Below, piece after piece: positions 25,376 through 37,800 of a DNA stretch of 64,000 nucleotides (position 1 is the stretch's first letter; every line of letters starts with the position of its first letter). Origin of the DNA: Margaritifera margaritifera (lineage: Eukaryota > Mollusca > Bivalvia > Unionida > Margaritiferidae); contig JAQPZY010001501.1 in assembly GCA_029931535.1 (NCBI GenBank), positions 2,647,001-2,711,000 of the forward strand, written 5' to 3'. The translations under genes and the position numbers were made by a program. The notes below the pieces were generated by a model. It was not told where the DNA came from and did no database searches. It was given only the letters and a program-made list of their open reading frames with translations.

Positions 25376-25687
25376 GTTTTTTTGGCCAGCACAACTGATA
25401 CACTATTACAATTCTTCTGCTACAAGGTCACCTCCAATATGTGGGTGCCTAATGAAAATGCCACAATTTCTGCTACAGTATGTACTGTACATGACAATTA
25501 CTCTTTAGATGCTGGTGTGTTAACTCATTGGAAGGCCCTTGTACAAGATGTACCATTGTTCAAAGGGTGAGTGAACTACAAATTCAGAAAACTTTCCTTT
25601 CTGAACCAGTTTCTGTTCTAAAGTGCTGGACAAGGTATACAAAAGCAAACAGGAGTTCTACAGCAGAATGTGCCTCTTTTATGTCCA

Positions 25688-25805
25688 TCACTGAGACTTG
25701 AAACCACCAACTGGCTGACTTCTATTCACAATGGCATTGAATCTTGGCCGCTTTTTTAACTCATCTTCATTGTTGAGAACAAACTTGCTGGAAACAGCGG
25801 GACTC
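25688..25805 (-). CDS. TTC23: TTC23-like putative terminal exon
   Basis: Acceptor ACATTTCAG|GAGTCC, then 39 codons (incoming phase 2), stop TGA. The product starts SPAVSSKFVLNNEDELKKRP and ends VGGFKSQ, a loose match to the serine/lysine-rich C-terminus of TTC23. The open frame and good acceptor support an exon. Belonging to this gene is inferred because the linking exon between 25,806 and 33,503 was not found. Confidence 0.55.
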
Positions 25806-28800
25806 CTGAAATGTATAATTACAGAGACTTTTTTTTTCTTCAGTGAATATGGGTCGATTACCCTAAAACCTTAGCAATCAATCTTGGCTTACATCTGTGA
25901 TTAATAAATCCTGTTTGGCTTATCTGAACCACCTCAAGCATAAATGTAATATCAAGCTTGTTAAGTCATGAACCATGTGACAATGCAATCCGTGATGTTA
26001 TGATTATGGCTTTACAAATCATAAAATCAAGCAAATATTTTGTAAAGTATTTTACAATGATCAAATAGATGGAAATTGTATACTTTCATCAACAAGTACC
26101 TTCATGCTTGGAATGGCTTATTTAATGATGTAGGCTAACTTTTCAGACAGGCTTTTGTGCAATTACAATATAGGTTGATGTCCAATCTAGGAGATGTAAG
26201 TAAAACAGGTGATGCACATAACAACAGTTTAGAAGAATTTTTAACAATTGTAATATTGTATTTAGTGATATTAAATAATTATGACCATTGTTGAGTTGCA
26301 TATGAAGTTTTATGAACAAGTCAACCTCATATTCGATTGATGAGAAACAGAGGTCAATATGATGCGGTTAATATGATGAGGTCAATATATTGAGGTCAAT
26401 ATGATTAGGTCAATATGATAATTTTACTGGCTTATAAAACTTCATATTCACCTCAAAAAAGGCATATAATTTTTTCGTACTTGATTTAATGCAAAAATTT
26501 GAAATTTAGCTTTATTCAGAAAAGTAAAAATGCCATTTCAACTGCATATATATTACATCATCACAGAGCAATACCATGAATTATCACAAAGCGCATGATG
26601 TGTCAGCCACTGAGAATGCATCTCACATGGAAATCATGAAGTAATAGAAAATATATACATTCTACCTAAATTTACATAAGATTTTATAATTGGATTTTTC
26701 ACAGATGAAAGTCTAGAGTATCTGTATCTCAATTATAAACACATAAATCTCTCCAAATGTATGCATACATGACTGTATCTCAGTTATAAAGAAAACACAA
26801 ATCTCTCCAAATGTATGTGTACATGACTGTATCTCAGTTATAAACACATAAATCTCTTCAAATCTATGCATGACTGCATCTCAGTTATAACAAAAAAAAA
26901 ACAAATCTCTCCGAATGTATGCATACAGGACTGCATCTCAATTATAAACACATAAATCTCTACAAATGTATGCATACATGACTGTATCGCAGTTATAAAA
27001 AAAACACATAAATCTCTACAAATGTACGCATACATGACTGTATCGCAGTTATAAAAAACCCCACATAAAACAAATGTATGCATACATGACTGTATCTCAG
27101 TTATAAACACATAAATCTCTACAAATGTATGCATACATGACTGTATCTCAGTTATAAACACATACATCTCTACAAATGTATGCATACATGACTGTATTTC
27201 AGTTATAAACACATAAATCTCTACAAATGTATGCATACAGGACTGCATCTCAGTTATAAAAAAAACACATAAATCTCTACAAATGTATGCATACATGACT
27301 GTATCTCAGTTATAAAAAAACACATAAATCTCTTCAAATGTATACATACATGACTGTATCTCAGTTATAAACACATAAATCTCTTCAAATGTATGCATAC
27401 AGGACTGCATCTCAGTTATAAAAAAAACACATAAATCTCTTCAAATGTATGCATACATGACTGTGTCTCAAATATTAACATATAAATCTCTCCAAATGTA
27501 TGCATACATGGCTGTATCTCAAATTATAAACACAAATCTCTCCAAATGTATGTGTACATGACTACATCTCAATTATATACATATAAATCTCTCCAAATGT
27601 AAGTGTACATGAATACAAAGTAATAATGAAATATACTCAGCAACAAATTTTGAGCACTGACTGACAGTTTAAGACATGATGGATTACTTTTAAGATAGAC
27701 TGACTTTTGAGACTGACTTGATTTTTAATTTTTACACAAATATTCAAGGTGGGGACAACTGATAGGAAAGGTTTAAGACATTCTATCCTCATGCAGTATT
27801 CCCTCTCTATAAAATTAATTCTCAGTGGTTTTCTACGTCATTTTGTTCATTCATTCATGATGTAATTTATGTAACATCAGAAGATAAGTACTATATGTGG
27901 TTCTTAGCTCTTGCAAATAGCCTGAAATGAAACGCTTAGAATCTTTTTATTGTGCTCTAAAAAAAAAAGGTGAGATTTATTAGCAAGAATGATAAAGCAC
28001 ATTTTTTTATAGTAAATTATGTTTCTCCAGTAATACTTACCTGATCACATTAACATTTGGATAACTTTTTCTGCTACCTCCGAATCCAGCCCTCCCTGAA
28101 AGACGAGAAAACGTCTTTCTGTCTATATATCATATAGACAAAGGGAGCAACTCTTACAGGTTAACTCCCTTTTCTACTTGAAAGGTGGCTACCATTATAC
28201 CTGTATGTAACCAATTTTCAATTGAGCAAAACCTATAATAGGATGCTCGCATTGCGGGGAAGGGTGGATGGGATTTTTAGTAATGTGATTAGGTAAGTAT
28301 TACCAGAGAAACATAATTTACTAAGAAATTTGTTTTCTCCATAAAATATATTACCTGATCACATGAATATTAGGAGAATAGGTAAGAGGAGGAGAGAATG
28401 CTGAGCATCTTACCTCTGCCCTGTCACCCAGTAGGAGCATGATTGCTCGTCTAAAAGGATGAGCTTCTCCTAACATTAACTTAGCACAACAAAAGACAAT
28501 ATGTTTATACATGTGCGAGGGAGATCCCTGTGGGATTCCACTATTAATTATTATCTTACCATCAGAAGTTTTCCAGACGAATCCAGCAAAAGTGTCAAAT
28601 TTCAGGCCTGGGCGTAAGGCTGTGCTTTCAAGAATGGGGCATGATCACTGTATATGCAGCTACCACTAGCTCAATGAGATTCAGTTCTCTCCTTAGCAAG
28701 GCCCCATGTCACACAAATGGAAGCTAATCTAAGAGAAGGTAGACTGGGCGTGTCAGTCAGCTGACTTAACTATGTCCCAAATTGAGACATTATGTTTGAG

Positions 28801-31800
28801 GCCAGGCTCATGGACATAATGTTCGAGGTCAGGCTCATGGAAGTTGCTTGTATTTCTTGAGCTCAAATCTTCATTAGTCATACCTGATCCTGTGAGAGTT
28901 CACAGTACATTGATTTAAATACCTCCCTTTAGCCAAGTGGACAGTGTTTGTGGGGTTATGTTTTGCTTTCCCACCTTCAGCGGTAGGAATAGTCTTTTAC
29001 AGCTGCTCCAGATATTATCTGTGCATTTCAGATAGCATCTGATGCCATGTACAGGGTCCTACAGCTTTGCTTCTCTTGACAGATCGAACGAGGAGAGGGA
29101 ATGAATAGTTATTTGATAGCTGACTAGTGATGGCAACATGTTCTTAGAAAGGAAACCAGATTGTGTCATTAGAATGACCGAATCATCAGAACAGAACTGC
29201 ATGTAGTTCAGATATACGGATATTGTATATAGCACACTCACTCTGCATGTTGAAGATAGCATTATCATAAGTTGTAAGGTGTGACTTCTCCACACTGATT
29301 ATCCACCACATAATGAGGGAAGTAAGGTTGTTCATGTTGTGAACCAAAACCAAACTTACTGAATGTTTTTGTAGTGTGTTGTTCAGGAACATTGCTGTCT
29401 TTGCGGCAGATGTCCTGAACTCTTAGTGAAGGCCCAATGGCTTAGACTGGGGCCGAATGGAAAGGTGTGGAAATGGTATACTACCACCCAGTATGCGAAG
29501 ATAAGATATTTTTGTGATGCCATATGAATCAGTATATGGAAGTACATGTTGGACATGTCAAGACTGATTGCATCACACTGAAAGAAGAATGTACTTGCCA
29601 TCTATAAAAGACGAATGTACTTGAAATGCCATTTACAAATAAAACTAGATTGTCTTCTGTAGAACATCACCTTCATGGGAGTAACTGGAGGGAGGTCAGA
29701 CAACAAAATCTGGAGACACTCTGACACGTCTAGTTACTGATGATTGGCGGATGGCCCGGGGAAGAAGAATGTGTGTTTCTCTCTCTCCTCCCTGCCTGCC
29801 TGCAAAAAAAGGGGCATATGACCACCTATAATTCACTTGGCCAAGAGAAAAAACCTGCTATTGTTGAGAATCGCCTCTGCGATTTCTCTGGCAACAATTG
29901 TCCATTCTCTTGTAAGTTCCCGAATAGGGTTGTGCAGAGATAGGAGCTTGCGCTGAAAAATATCGCGAATGCTCCAAGAGATGACCGGTAATTTTGCAAT
30001 CTTTAACAATTGTAGCAAGATTCTGAATGATGAACTGTCATCATCATCATATACATCCACAAAGGCATTGACCTTGCATGTAGAATGGACTTAAGGTGGA
30101 GAAGGGCATTCTGACGGAGAAAAAATTCTATAGATTTCCTCTATCGCTGCCTTAAACTAAATTCTGTCCATTCCATTGTCAGATCAGCATGTTCTTGCAT
30201 TTCTGTTCCATCCCTTTCATTGATGTGGGGATTGTCCACCTCCTATACATCCTGAGTCTGGGGATACAGTCTTCCATATTTCGATATGGTAATGATGACA
30301 AAGTATTATCAGCATGCATCATAATTTTGCCTATCGGATATGCCATCAGTAGGGATCGCACTATAGAATGCCGGTCTGTAGGGGCCAATTTGGCTCTGTT
30401 GGACAGCTCCATAAGTAATGCCAGTTTGTTATGAATTTCATAGAAATGGTTGGTCTGGTTGATCAGTCAGCTGGCCAGCTAGCTGTGTGGATGGCTAGCC
30501 ACCTTGCCAGTCAGAGATTACAGACTCCTGACCACTGTAATCATTCATATGGCTGGACCAGTTGGTTGGCAGTCAGAATGGTGTACAAAGATAATATATG
30601 CCTTGTGGTCCAGCTGGCTGGTAAAGTTTGGTTGGTTCAGCCAGCCAGCCATATTTGGTCAAATTGCAAACCTTTACGTCCGGCTTGTTTCTTAATATAT
30701 CCAAGCATGGATGAGGTAAATGATACTTGTACATGCTCATGCCTCACAGGCAGGGGACAAGTTTGGCTGTAAACCCTCATGCCTCATAGGTGGGCTGATA
30801 TTTGATTGCAAGCCCTCACACCTCATGGACATAGTCCTATTTGCTTGTGGGTCTTAACGCCTTGTTGGTGAGTCCTAGGCTTATTCCCAGTGGGATCGCA
30901 ATGTATAATTGTCATTTCTACTATTCAACATGTCAATGACAAATCCTTTTGAGTCAAATTGATTGAACACGATTCCAATACTTTACTGGAATCACCTGTG
31001 AATTCTACTGTATTCATGGATACAGCATATTTTGCCGCTGTTTCTGCATCTTCATGGGGGTAGGGGTGGAGAGACCATCTCGACATCACCCATGAAACTA
31101 ATCAACAATTCTACTGTATTTATGGATACAGTATGTTCTGGCACTGTTTTTGCATCTTTATGGGAGGTTGGAGAGGGTATCTCAACATCCCCAATGAGAC
31201 TCATCAATGATTCAGTGTATGTTTAAAATTCTTGCTCGTATGTATTGGAGTCTGCTCATTTTTGTGCTCTTGAGCTGCTTCTTCAAATTGTTGGACCAAG
31301 TGTGTGCCAACAAGAAATCGTATATGTAGACATATCCAGTGTCCATCCTCCACGACCTTAAATCAAAATATTGAATGGTATGATAACTGCAAAAATATAA
31401 ATCAATTCACCAGAATTCACAAAAATGTTGTAAGCACTATATAAAACAACATTTTTACTTACTATACCACTGAAATAAAAAAGTGGATGGTTGAATTTAA
31501 ATACAGAATAAATTGGATTCCTGAAGGTTCATGTTTACAGTATTAAGCAAACTTGAAAACCGAACTTGAAAACTGGTTACACATGGTTATAACAGTAGTC
31601 ACCTAATGCGTAGATAGGGGAGTTAACCTGTAAGAGTTGCTTCCCTTTGTCTATATGATGTATATATATAGACAGAAAGACGTTTTTTTGTCTACCAGGG
31701 AGGGCTTGATTCAGACATAGCAGAGAAAGTTATCCTAATATTAATGTGATCAAATAATGTATTTCAAGGAGAAATCTACGATAGTATGGATATGAATCTC

Positions 31801-34800
31801 TTGTTGGTGACACATCATATATTATTCAAAAGTGAGAGATTCTGGCTTAATTATAAGTCCTTGGATTGATAGTTAGTTTAATTATGACTGCTTTTCTGTG
31901 TACAACTGCAAGTTCTTTGCAAAAGTGATCTTGTTTCTTGAAAGCTGCCTTGTTAATCAGATTTTAATAAGACATGATTTCCAACTGACCTACTGACAAC
32001 TGTAAATGAATTACAGTTTATCGGTGATCCCAGTGGACCTCTGACCAGTTATATGTGAGCTAACTGTGAGTTATTATGCAATTGCCTCTGTCCTGCTTGT
32101 TTGTCCGAGTCCTTGTGATAGTTATTATGCAACCACCTGTACTGCTTGTTTGTCTGAGTCCTGGTGATAATTATGCAATTACTCCTATCCTGCTTGTTTG
32201 TCGGAATCCTTGTGATAGTTATTATGCAATTGACTCTATCCTGCTTGTTTGTTTGAGTCCTTGTGACTACTCTGTCTGAAACCTGGACATTTCAGTCTAT
32301 ATAACATGTGCCAATTGACCTTGCCATAACTTTTCTATTTTTCTTCTGATTATGACAAAATTTTCAGTAGCAACTTAGCAGTTCTGTTGAAGTATCCAAA
32401 TTGTCCTAACAAAATATCTTCAATTTTAAAGATGTTGATATGCATATGAGTGGGGGGAGAATAGTCAATAAGTCAATACTGAACACACTGCCAATTGGTT
32501 CAAATTCAAGTTACAGCTACTGTCTCTATCTAATAATACTCACGCTATAAGTATATCTATAGTTTTCTCTGTATCTTTAGTTTTCCTGTGATTCTTTCCT
32601 AGCACATGAGTCTCTATGTTAAGGCACTGTAAAAAAAAAAGACAAGAAAAAAAAACAAAAACAACCTTAAACCTGAGCAGCTTTTGATTCTGGAATAAAA
32701 GAAGATGTATAAAACAATGTTAAATCCAATGTTGTATTATTGAGAGAAAAAACAACCAAAAAAATGTAAAAAAAATTAAACTTCAGATTTGACATGTGCT
32801 TTATTTCCTCTTTCTTCTCCTTTTCTTTTCTCCCTTAAAGAACAAATGAGTTAAATGGGTTATATTGTTTACACCAATCTACAGTTTCCATGGAGCTTAT
32901 AACTGCCAAAAACAAGACACTATATGTTCCCTCCATAGACATGGTAGTGGCATAACAAATATGAAAGTAAATATGATTAGGGATTTGATAGAAGATAAAC
33001 ACAGAAACATGCAAAAGGTAAGTTTCAGATAGAAATATTAAATATACAATGATTGCCAAAGACCTTTACATATAAATTTATGACTAAAATGCAATTCAAT
33101 CATTTTGGATGAAGTGTAAATGTACATGCAAACTAAGTATAATAGTGTATGGAAAAGTACCCCTGTGTGTGAAAAATATGCTTTTCATCCATTCCAACAG
33201 TTGGGGCTGTTTCATTTAAACACTCATAGTACCAAGGGAAGGCACTTTATTAAAATTATATGCCAGGGTACTGTTTACTCAAGAGTTCATATGGAAATGA
33301 TATGAAATTTGGAATTGCATCTATGAGTGACTACTTCACATTAAAAGTGCCTTCCCTGGATCACAATTATATTTTACTGGAACCACCCTTTGATTCAATG
33401 TAGAATTTTTATTTTTCATTATACCATAAATTGGAAGTATATTGTGCCCTAATTTCTAAGTAGGTGCCTATCTGTCTGTCTGTATAATAGTATCAATAGT
33501 TACCTTTTTATAAGTTCTTAGAGACTTTTCAATATTCCCCTGTGCTAAGTAGATTGACCCAATCAGTTTGTAAGTATCAGATACAACTTCTGAATAGTCC
33601 CCAAACACTTCTGATTTTGGGGCAAGACTGGATCTCAACATACCAAGTGCCTCCTGCAACAGAAAATTGTACAAGAACAATTAACATGTTGTACTGACCT
33701 ATATATAATTTGAATTGAACTGCAAGTAGCATAGGCTCTAATCTGATTAACTGAGGATGCCTTAATACTGATCTTTTACTTTCTGATTTGGACATTTGGA
33801 ATTATTGCTAATGTACATCATGTTATAAAATCTTAGAATAGAATCATTACAATAATGTGCATTACCAAGAAATTCGCAGTTCAGATTTTCAGCTATTTTT
33901 CAGTCCACCTGCAGTATGAAGATGTCATAGTTCCTTTCAGTCATTTCTCAGCCCACCTGCAGTATGATGATGTCATAATTCCTTTATTTGCACTTAAGCA
34001 GCTAGATAATCCAGTGAGTCGAGCTATATTTATTCTGTCTGCTGAATTTTGTAACTGTATACCATGTGCAAGTCTTGCAAGGTACATTAATCAACATTCA
34101 AGCCTCCTTATTTGGAAAATGTGCTAAGAAAAGACTAAAGAAAATAAATAATCAGAGTTTCTTGGTGGTACATGTCATATCAACAACTCTTCCCCATAAA
34201 AAACTTCCTGATCTGAGCAATCTATTAATCCCGCAAGGTATATACGATCATGGGCCTTAGTATGAATGCTGAACACAACAATGAAGCAGATAAAGATTGG
34301 CAGTAAGTGCCAAGTTATCCTCAGCTAAGATTCATATCTGTTGTTGCATGATGAAATAGCAGATCATGGTCTACACTAGTCACCTCATATCATAGATAGA
34401 ACCAACAGAGTGACCCTGAACTACTGGTGCATTATACACTAGTCACCTCATATTATAGATAGAACCAACAGAGTAGACCCTGAACTACTGGTGCATTATA
34501 CACTAGCCACCTCATATTATAGATACAACCAACAGAGTAGACCCTGAACTACTGGCACATTATACACTAGTCACCTCATATCATAGATACAACCAACAGA
34601 GTAGACCCTGAACTACTGCGCATTATACACTAGTCACCTCATATCATAGATACAACCAACAGAGTAGACCCTGAACTACTGGAGTATTATACACTAGCCA
34701 CCTCATATCAAAGACAGAACCAACAGAGTAGACCCTGAACTATTGGCGCATTATACACTAGCCACCTCATATTATAGATACAACCAACAGAGTAGACCCT

Positions 34801-37800
34801 GAACTACTGGAGCATTATATAAGGGCAGATATGAATCTATTCTGTTTGATAGAAGGGGGATGCGTAACATATAAGAAACCTCAGAACATGTAAAACAAAT
34901 GTAATGTGTACTGCTTTGTAAATTGATATCAATGTTTTTATTTGGTTTTCAGTATACATGTGCTTGATATTCAAACTTGCTACTGTTTGAACTGTACATA
35001 CATATACACATGCATACATACATAATACATACATACATAGGAACTGCTCATATTTTTGTACAAAATAAAAACTAATAAACTACACTTTAATCAAAATAAA
35101 TTTGTAAGAAAATTATATGAGACAAAATGATTTATTTAATGTGCATTATTTATTTAAAACTGTACAATATTATTAGCAGTTGAAAAAATTTCTTTACCCA
35201 GTTATTTCTGTATGTTCAGGTGGTAGAACAACTCAGGGGAGATAACCAGTGTCAATGGATTAAACATGGAGGAAACTGCATCTAAAGCATATACATTAGT
35301 CCCTATAATTTGGGAACCTAAGACCAAAATGTACAAAATAATAATTACCATAAAATTTATGTAATATTTAATTTTTTTTTAAAATTTACTTTTTAAACTA
35401 CCACAAAATAATGTGCATAATAATTAATTATCATTTGGTTGGCAGTGATCATGTTTATAAAAAAAACATAAAGGACCCAACATTGAGGAGGACTTTAATC
35501 ATCAATATAAATTTCACACACATTTGATTTAATTGGACTAAAAGCATCATAAACTAGTATTACACATTGTCTGAATTTGCTTAGACATGTGAATAACATT
35601 AGATTCAATTGTGCTAAAAGCATCATAAACTAGTATTACACATTGTCTGAATTTGCTTAGACATGTGTATAACATTAAATAACACTTGTGAGTAAATAAT
35701 AATTCAAAGTGTTCATTGTAACTCAGTGACTTTTTAAGTATGCTAAGTTAGGAAACCGATAATTACGACAGACACTGGTATCCTGTCATTATCACACCTT
35801 TATTACATCACACCGTGATTCAAATAAATTATCACCTGATATAATTTTATTCCAAATGAATGAATGTATAGTTCATTTGTTTTTGTATGAAAGAGAAAGA
35901 GAGTTTTTTCTGCCCTTTTTCATCTTACTTTGCTCATTGTACCTTACATTGAAATGTCCCTGTTCAGATGTTGCTTTTGTCAGCGGTAATAAAATAGTAA
36001 ATAGAAATTAACAAAGAATACAAAGAGGATATTTTCTTTTCCTATGTTAATACCGGATATATTTCATCGTGTGGTACAAAAAATGTGATATTTTAATGAG
36101 TGATGAAGCCAAGAGTTAAAATATACCGTTTTTGGTACCACAAGATGAAATATATCTGTTATTAACGCAGGAAAAGAAAATTTTCTTTTTATTATATACC
36201 AAAGTTTCTCCAGAATTGAAGCTTAGAAGATTAAACTCACTATTCAGCACCACACTCAACCCCAATCCACCCCTTTTTTCGTCAATTCACCTCACTTTCA
36301 TAGGCTGGTCATATAAATATCAGTGACTTAAGATAGCTGTATGATTGGGTTGACCTAATCTGTCGCAGTAAATTATATTTTTGACATTTTGTAAACTATT
36401 TGATCATATTTGACCACAAAGCAAGTCCGATTCATCAATGCATCACAGCGGGTTTATCACTGTTGTCAAGGAAGTAAGGGGAAATAACTTCATAGAGACA
36501 TGAACGGTGTCGACTCAAATTTTGTCAGCAAAAATTAATTTCCATGTCTGAAATGTAATGCAGTTTCTATTTATTTGTTCTAGCTCACAAAATTCTCATT
36601 TTTGTTGCTGCAGGTACACCTTCTCTCGGCACACACAATCCAGCATCGCATGGCATGATGGGAAATCTTATATTTTCCCAAGTGAAAATATAAGGATATA
36701 TTTTTCACATGCGAAAATATCGGAATGAAAAATTATGAAAATTATTTCGCCAATAAGTTTCTATATTTCACACTAAAGTATATAATAAAAACCATATATA
36801 CTCACGTATAAGCCAAGTTCAAATGCAAACAACATAGAACCTGATCTGCCGTCGCATAATGCGCCAGCAGATCAGGGTCTATGTTGTTTGTTCTACTGAT
36901 TAATCCTTACAAACTGCATAGACCCAGATCTGCTGGTGCATTATGCGATGGAAGATCTGGGTCTATGCAGTTTGCAGTTGGTATCGGATTATACGCGAGT
37001 TTATATGGTACCACATTCCTTCAATTTCAAATTTAAATATCCACAATATTTAGGTCAATATGTGCTGCATTGAGCTGTAAATCTCAAGAGTTACCATGTA
37101 CACTGCAAAATTAGTCATCATTACATTTAACCCCCTTAAAGTGCTATATAGTTTTGTAGTACAAGATCACTCAGTGCTGAATCGTTTGAGAAAAGAAATC
37201 AAAATTGAACTTTGCTTTTAAATTGTCTTTATTGTACTTACTCAACATATTAAATACACAAACCCAGTATGAAAAATGATTGTTCAAGTCTTAACTTTAT
37301 TATAAATATCAAGTCACATTTGTAGCTTTATCATGTTTGCACTTATAAGTGCAAATATAGGTAAAATTACAAAATTACTTTTGTATTTCATCTGTATTTT
37401 TATTTCTTTTGTAATGAAAAAGTTCAAATATGTCTAAAACAAATACTCTATTCTTTAGTGGCTCAAACATATACATGTACATGTATGTCTATTACAAAAA
37501 AAAAAATATATTCAAGTTGTGAAAAGCACAGGTGTAGAATAGATAACAGTTAATGAACATACAGTCCAGGAACACCACAAGTAAATGTACACCCCCTAAA
37601 GTCTGTAATAAATGTTCACAAAATTTTGCAGTTTTTCTTGTTATTCATTCTAATATATGTCTGCAATCTCATGTCCACTTATGAGCATGTACACAGAGTC
37701 ACCTGTTGAGTTCAGTACCTATTCAGGTGTTACTTGCTTGGAATATTAAGAAAATTACCCCTATTTCAGAAGTATTTCTGCTCTTTTTTGCACATTTTTC

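Larger units (their letters stand above)
28008..31780 (-). mobile_element. Decayed DIRS-like retrotransposon with inverted terminal repeats
   Basis: About 200 bases at 28,020-28,215 recur in inverted orientation at 31,590-31,780 (shared: GTCTTTCTGTCTATATAT, AACTCTTACAGGTTAACTCC). On the minus strand, 29601-29383 encodes a reverse-transcriptase palm resembling DIRS elements (SLDMSNMYFHILIH, then FPFGPSLSHWAFTK), followed at 29240-29060 by YLNYMQFCSDDS in place of the YLDD box. A possible RNase H trace with LIELVVAAY lies near 28,700. Frames are broken and no tyrosine recombinase was seen, so it is inactive. It lies in a TTC23-like intron. Confidence 0.65.

Noticed and set aside
26838..27296. 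152-codon minus ORF
   Set aside because: It is a translation of the 51-57 bp minisatellite; no family or splice evidence.
30431..30772. Plus ORF with W/Q/A-rich product
   Set aside because: Low-complexity CTGGCTGG-type repeats inside the DIRS-like element on the opposite strand.
34375..34815. Regular 64-bp repeats resembling a CRISPR array
   Set aside because: Units are contiguous without unique spacers, and the DNA is eukaryotic.
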